Assembly: GCA_916610825.1 (NCBI GenBank)
Contig: OU744449.1
Coordinates: 25,615,232 to 25,679,231, forward strand
Direction: 5' to 3'
DNA: 64,000 nucleotides
From: Haliclystus octoradiatus
Taxonomy: Eukaryota > Cnidaria > Staurozoa > Stauromedusae > Haliclystidae
Below, one piece after another: positions 59,245 to 64,000 of this stretch. The position numbers and the translations under genes are program-made. The notes under the pieces are model-generated. The model was not told the origin of the DNA. It made no database searches and saw only the letters and a list, made by a program, of their open reading frames with translations. The number at the start of each line of letters is the position of its first letter. The first letter of the stretch is position 1.

Positions 59245-62200
59245 TTATAGAGGGTACTTGGAAGTTACATATAATGGATCTGTCCTCATTTTATTAATAA
59301 TTCTTTCAGTTGGAACATCATAAATCAATTCTATTTCATTGAAAATATTTTTCTCTGACACCTAAAATATGAAAAATAGCAAAACATCTTGAAAACTATA
59401 TCGTTATCTTGAGAGTTTTGGCCAGCATTTGGAAACCTGGTTTTGCCGGACCCTGACCAGAGACAGATTGCTCTCTTTGCCACCCCTTTCAAAAGCAGTT
59501 CCTGGACCTAGGAACTGTTCATAAACACTATAAACTATTATGAACCACATACAAAAGTTCATCAATTTCAATAGCGACCCTTACATGAATACAGTGTAAT
59601 CTCATATTAACTCATAATTTTTTCTTGAACTGGACATCACAGTTGTAGCCTACTCCTGTACAGCGTTATGTAAAATGGGGGATTATGGCAGGCTAGCAAA
59701 AACTCGTAAGGAAGGGGAAGAAAAACTGCATTCAAGTTTTTATAACCATAAGAAAAATTATTTGCTTTCGTTTCTTTGGAATATTTTCACAACAATAACC
59801 CAAAATAAAAAGCTGAAATCGTTTATAACTTTATATGATGCAATCACCGCAAAAATCAGAATCCCTGGAAAAAAGATACTTTATTGCACCCTGCTTCTGC
59901 GGAAACAGTTGATGAACTATTTAACGTTTGGCCATTTAACATTCATGAACTCTTGAGCTGTTTCTCGCAGGGGTAAGTTCTGCAACTGCTGGCCAACAAC
60001 ACACTTTTAAAATACTGTGACACATGATGTCCTACCTTGGTAAATCCAATGCTTTCAAACAAAGATATACTTGCATGATTATCTGAACCTATTTTCGCAG
60101 ATATCCTTTCCAAACCCAAAGAACGGATACCTAACAAAATAACATACAGTGAAACCTGTATATAACGGCCCGCTATGAGAGGTAGATAAATTGACCACTA
60201 TAGACAGGTGGCCTTTATATACAGGTTCGATTCAATAGAAAGTACTATTTTAGACATTGCAAGAGTGACCACTACAGACAGGTGGCCGCTGTATAGAGGT
60301 GACCGTTATAACAGGTTTGACTGTACACTAGGATCTGAGTCATATAATACGCCCATTAGAAAAGGTACTCAAAATAAATCAGTATTATTTCAGTAACTTC
60401 AAACCTCATACGTAGAAATACTCCTAGATAATTTTTTCCACATATGATACCTTTCTCTGTCACGTAATGACAACTGATGTCAGACGTGAATCCCAATCTG
60501 TGGAAAGGGATTTCTACCCAATTAATTATGCTTTGAAACTTAACATATGTTGGATTGTCACAGCCTTTCAAACTAAGACTATTGAAAATAAAATTTTAAA
60601 TGTACCGATGCAAATGAATGTGTCTAATGAGTTGACTTAATTAATGCTGTTTGCAATGATCTCAACATCAATCCAACACAAAGCTAACATGAAAATGTAC
60701 AACATAAATTAACATAATCTGAGTTACGTAGCCAATCCAACCTCTATGTAGAAATAATATCCAGACAGAACTTTGCAATGCTTAGTAAGAAATTACCAGG
60801 ATTGCATTGAACTAGACTCCGGCTACAACTCCTGCTCCTCCTGATTGGCAAAAAATTCACTCAAGTCCAGCTCTTATTGATTTATGGATACTTCTGCCTG
60901 AGTCTGAGTTTGACCCCGGCTCCAGTTACTGTAGTGTACACTTCTGTTAAACAAGTTAGAGGGAAAGACAATTTCATTGTAAAACATTATTAAAACAGAG
61001 AGTGAACTAACCATAGTCAATCATTATTAAGACAGATTCTCTTCCGTAGCCTTTTCTAAGATGTGATGTCTCTGAAATTCAAAATCAAATGTTTGATATA
61101 AATTATGATCATCGTCAAAACATCATGAAATTTTATTAGTCATATTTTCACTTTTTATGATATCAGGCTTAGGCCTACATTAAGCATTTTACCTCATAAT
61201 TCTAAATTTTATTATGGTACAGTTTCTGAGATCAATAGACTAATACACATTCAAAATACACATATATATCAAGTCACAGTCACATACGTAATGTTAGATT
61301 ACTGAACTGAGGGTATGCATCGGATTGGATTTTCCAAAATTAACTATATCTCTAAATAATCTGTAATCCAATCGGATCCGATCCAAATTTCAAGATCAAA
61401 AATTTATCCGATCCAATCCAATATATTTTACATGAATCCTAAAAAAATTTTGTGTAGCCATTTAAACGATTTTTGAATGTAGCAGTTTGATTGGTATAGT
61501 ATGTGATGTGATAGTTTCTAACATCGTCAACGTTGCTTCAATAAAATCAAGTAAGAAATGATTTTAATAACAGTTCAAACTGCAAAAACAATTTAAAAAT
61601 GTTATGAGAATCTGATTTAATCTGACATCATTATGTAAGTCAGATCCTACCCGATTCGAGTCAGATTTGCACACGATTGTCATAAGACTGACTTACCAGC
61701 AATCATAACCTCAATCTCTGCTTCTTTAGCCTCATTTTCGTTTACTGTATCAAGAAGGAAGAAATTGACATCTCCAATCATAGAATCTGAAGTTCAAGAA
61801 TATAAACACTTTTAAAACAATTTTGTGCCAGTTGAAATTCACAAAGTGTCCTTGTTAAACGTTAAATCATCCCTTCTTCGATAATGTTTTGTGGAATTTA
61901 GGCTCAAAAACAGTTCATAGAAATATGGAATAACCGATAAATCGATAATTGACTTAAAATTTAATGATAATCAGACTACCCTATTTAGCATTAATGATTA
62001 TTCCCTTGCAAAGACAGTTCATCATCCCATTCCAGTTCATGAACTATCCATGAATACTATACTATACGTCTATGAACAGTTCATGATCTAGTTGATCAAA
62101 ACTTCATAAATATCTACCCACATTTTACAAACACTTCCTGTGCTAAAAACAGTTCAGGAGTACACAAACAGTTCATGAAACTTGGGGTCATTTAGCGTCC

Positions 62201-63681
62201 ATGAACTGTTCATGAGCTGTTCATGTAATCCTGAACTGTTTTTGCACGGGTTCAGAAACAGCTCCATGAAAAGTGCATGAAAAAGCGGATAGTTTCAAGT
62301 TCACAAACTCATAAAATGAAATTTGCAGCATTTTCATGAAAACCTTGCATTTTGCTTTTGAACTGTCCAAGTTGTAAATGCCCATAAGGGCATTTAGATC
62401 TTATGCACTGAGTCTGTATAGTCTATGTAGTTTTAATACGAAAATACGATTGGTTGAACAACGGTCAATTCTAAACTGCATTTGTCGCCCCATGTTTTCT
62501 TACAGTTATGGTTAAAAGACACAACGGATAATTGTTTTTCTGATGTATTAAAATACATTAAAGTGCATGGTATGATTATATGATTCGAAATTGACCTGTT
62601 AATTGTTGACTAAAACAGTTATTATTCTCAGGCTCAATGAATATCGGCATAATGACCTCGTTCCTCGGTGGACCTTGTCAATATCAGCCAATATTAACCT
62701 CCCTTTGATGAATAACTTTCAAGTTAACAACAGCATACCTGATTCCTCAAAACTGCAGTAGAAACTGTCTATAACAGCACTCCTGGGGAACTTCCAAAAA
62801 TTATGTTATAGGCGATGTACCTTTATAGCCAATCATTTCGTAAAATTGTAAGAGCACCTATCCGGTCAGAATTCAGACATATATTTTGTAAATTTTTCTC
62901 TGAGAAATTGTTTTAATGCATGTAATATCCTACCAATCCAATCGTGGTCAAGGTAAAAGCTGCCTTGTGAAGTTGCCGAGAAAATGAGAATTCTGTTGTA
63001 GAATTCAGGTAAAGTTTAAATGATGCTCGATGTTATCTATACACTTACCAACCTCCAGTTTTCCACCTTGCAGCTCTTTCTTATCCGTAACGATGAATGT
63101 ACATTCTAAATTGAACAAAAAAATGTAGAAATGAATTTTAGACCAAACAAAACATAAGGAGGTCTGTTTTCTCTGTATTTGAAATAGTACTGTTGACAAA
63201 GATTACATTAAGGTTAATTGTTCATGGATCAGTCAGCTTTCCAGCATGTATCAGAAACTTGGAAACCTGGTTTGTGGAAGGCTATGAGAATTCAAAAAGA
63301 AAGGCAAAATACTAAAATAATTAAATAAAAATCTAAATTATAGCATTTTGAGTTTACACTTTTATGTCATTAAAAATACTCAAACGTTTATCTACAAAGT
63401 TGACGTTTGCGGAAGCTCAAACATGTTGTTGGATCCTGCCCGCTGGTGCTCCAAATGAATTTTCTGCTGTCTTTTCGTGTTCTCACTACGCAGTGGCTCT
63501 GTGTAATAACCAAGCTATAATTCATAGTAACCAATTGATAATTTGATAAACAGTAAATTTAGCCTACTTACTATCGGGATCGTTTCTCCATTTTGTTTGC
63601 ATGTCATATTCTTCCTCCAATGTAAGGCTCTCAGATGCTGTTTTAGCAAGCAGTTCTACATTCTTCATCCAGCTGTGATAC
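59245..63681 (-). CDS. NAT9: NAT9, GNAT-family N-acetyltransferase, N terminus off the right edge
   Basis: Six exons: 63572-63681, 63049-63105, 61697-61786, 61012-61071, 60036-60130 and 59245-59361. All are GT..AG and in phase, giving 175 residues plus one base of a preceding codon. Order: YHSWMK near the start, ESLTLEEEYDMQTKW, CTFIVTDKK, SMIGDVNFFLLD, EAEIEVMIAE, then the acetyl-CoA loop RKGYGRES (R/Q-x-x-G-x-G/A), AKIGSDNHASISLFESIGF and the short C-terminal strand. The human protein is about 207 aa, so one N-terminal exon is missing; I find none in 63682-64000. NAT9 proteins are cytosolic GNATs; the fly homologue has been linked to microtubule stability. Family A MITE 60147-60323 lies beside exon 60036-60130. 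Confidence 0.94.
60147..60323. mobile_element. MITE family A, well-preserved copy
   Basis: CAGTGAAACCTGTATATAAC to TTATAACAGGTTTGACTG, with TA on both flanks. It is close to the consensus of the family. It lies in NAT9, 17 bases upstream (genomically right) of exon 60036-60130. Confidence 0.88.
61310..61685. repeat. GATCCGATC-rich repeat, inverted
   Basis: CGGATTGGATTTTCC and AATCCAATCGGATCCGATCC at the left face AGATCCTACCCGATTCGAGT at the right. Similar GATC(T/C)GAT words cluster at 9310-9430, 31780-32040 and 44330-44480. Boundaries are vague. Confidence 0.45.
61990..62270. repeat. TTCATGAAC palindromic repeat element
   Basis: The clearest copy. AAAAACAGTTCAGGAG and the inverse ATCCTGAACTGTTTTTGCA (62148-62246) bracket AGTTCATGAAACTTGGGGTC and CATGAACTGTTCATGAGCTG. 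It lies in NAT9, between the 63049 and 61697 exons. Confidence 0.65.
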
Positions 63682-64000
63682 CTGATAAAATATATATTTC
63701 TAAATCAAACAGATAGTGCCGGATTAACCAATAGGCGGTTTGCATTGGACCCACAAATAATAATAGGACACCGAAATAAAAATCGAAAAGACAAAAATAT
63801 TGAAAAGCAAATATTTTATAGCTTTTTGTAGTTTCTCAAAAAAAAATTAAAATCATAAAATTGAAAAATTAAAAAAGTAAAAGAAGGATCCTTCTTTTTA
63901 TTTGCATTGTGTTTAGAAGGGTGAACCGACATGAAAACTGCTTTCGGGTAGGAGGATCATCCTTCTGTCAGAGGCAGATGCTCCTCCTACCCGAAAGTTG
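63682..64000. other. Right edge: no exon; inverted repeat start
   Basis: AGTGCCGGATTAACCAATAG at 63715 resembles the end of a hAT-type element. ACTTTCGGGTAGGAGG-like and CCTCCTACCCGAAAGT words (about 63942-63998) form an inverted pair at the edge. No NAT9 coding exon was found. Confidence 0.45.

Noticed and set aside
59675-59956. 93-residue plus-strand frame in the NAT9 intron
   Set aside because: Its end runs into the TTCATGAAC repeat and its composition is that of AT-rich intron.
60356-60571. 71-residue minus-strand frame between NAT9 exons
   Set aside because: It falls between two exons that join in phase (61012-61071 to 60036-60130) and has no similarity to NAT9.

Overview
This window is animal nuclear DNA, probably from an invertebrate deuterostome. 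A tunicate is my leading guess, but nothing in the sequence proves it. Every protein-coding gene is split by introns with GT..AG (once GC..AG) borders. The proteins are recognisable orthologues of vertebrate genes. The base composition is AT-rich, and introns and spacers are crowded with small inverted-repeat transposons, tRNA-derived SINEs, LINE tails and a BEL/Pao retrotransposon. There are no operons, CRISPR arrays or prokaryotic features.

Layout from left to right. (1) Positions 1 to about 5480 hold a BEL/Pao retrotransposon on the minus strand, cut by the left edge and broken by frameshifts. (2) Positions 5493-6287 hold a 0.8 kb inverted-repeat element. (3) Positions 6337-6546 are the first coding exon of a METTL23-like methyltransferase (minus), whose remaining exons lie off the left edge. 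(4) 7882-15481 is DHRS7B, a short-chain dehydrogenase (minus, 6 exons). (5) 15748-22589 is ATPAF2, a mitochondrial F1-ATPase assembly factor (plus, 8 exons), head to head with DHRS7B. (6) 24423-38262 is PICK1, with PDZ and BAR domains (minus, 13 exons); a decayed duplicate of its last exon lies just downstream. (7) 39824-52797 is an ADAP/centaurin-alpha ArfGAP with two PH domains (minus, 10 exons). (8) 54271-56937 is a KNOP1-like lysine-rich nucleolar protein (plus, 2 certain exons), head to head with ADAP. (9) 59245-63681 is NAT9 (minus, 6 exons), whose N-terminal exon lies off the right edge.

I assembled the exons by eye. At every internal junction the splice sites, the reading phase and the protein family agree: DHRS7B 318 aa, ATPAF2 269 aa, PICK1 372 aa, ADAP 372 aa. 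The genes have unrelated cell-biological roles and form no pathway. PICK1 and ADAP both act at membranes in trafficking. Five of the seven have human orthologues that I recall as lying on chromosome 17.

The most interesting material is in the repeats. It includes a MITE whose interior has expanded into a roughly 1.2 kb tandem array and was then hit by a second MITE with a 9-bp target duplication. It also includes two 2 kb palindromic-ended elements at TTAA sites, a hAT-type element with a perfect 8-bp duplication, and the duplicated, decayed and transposon-interrupted PICK1 exon.
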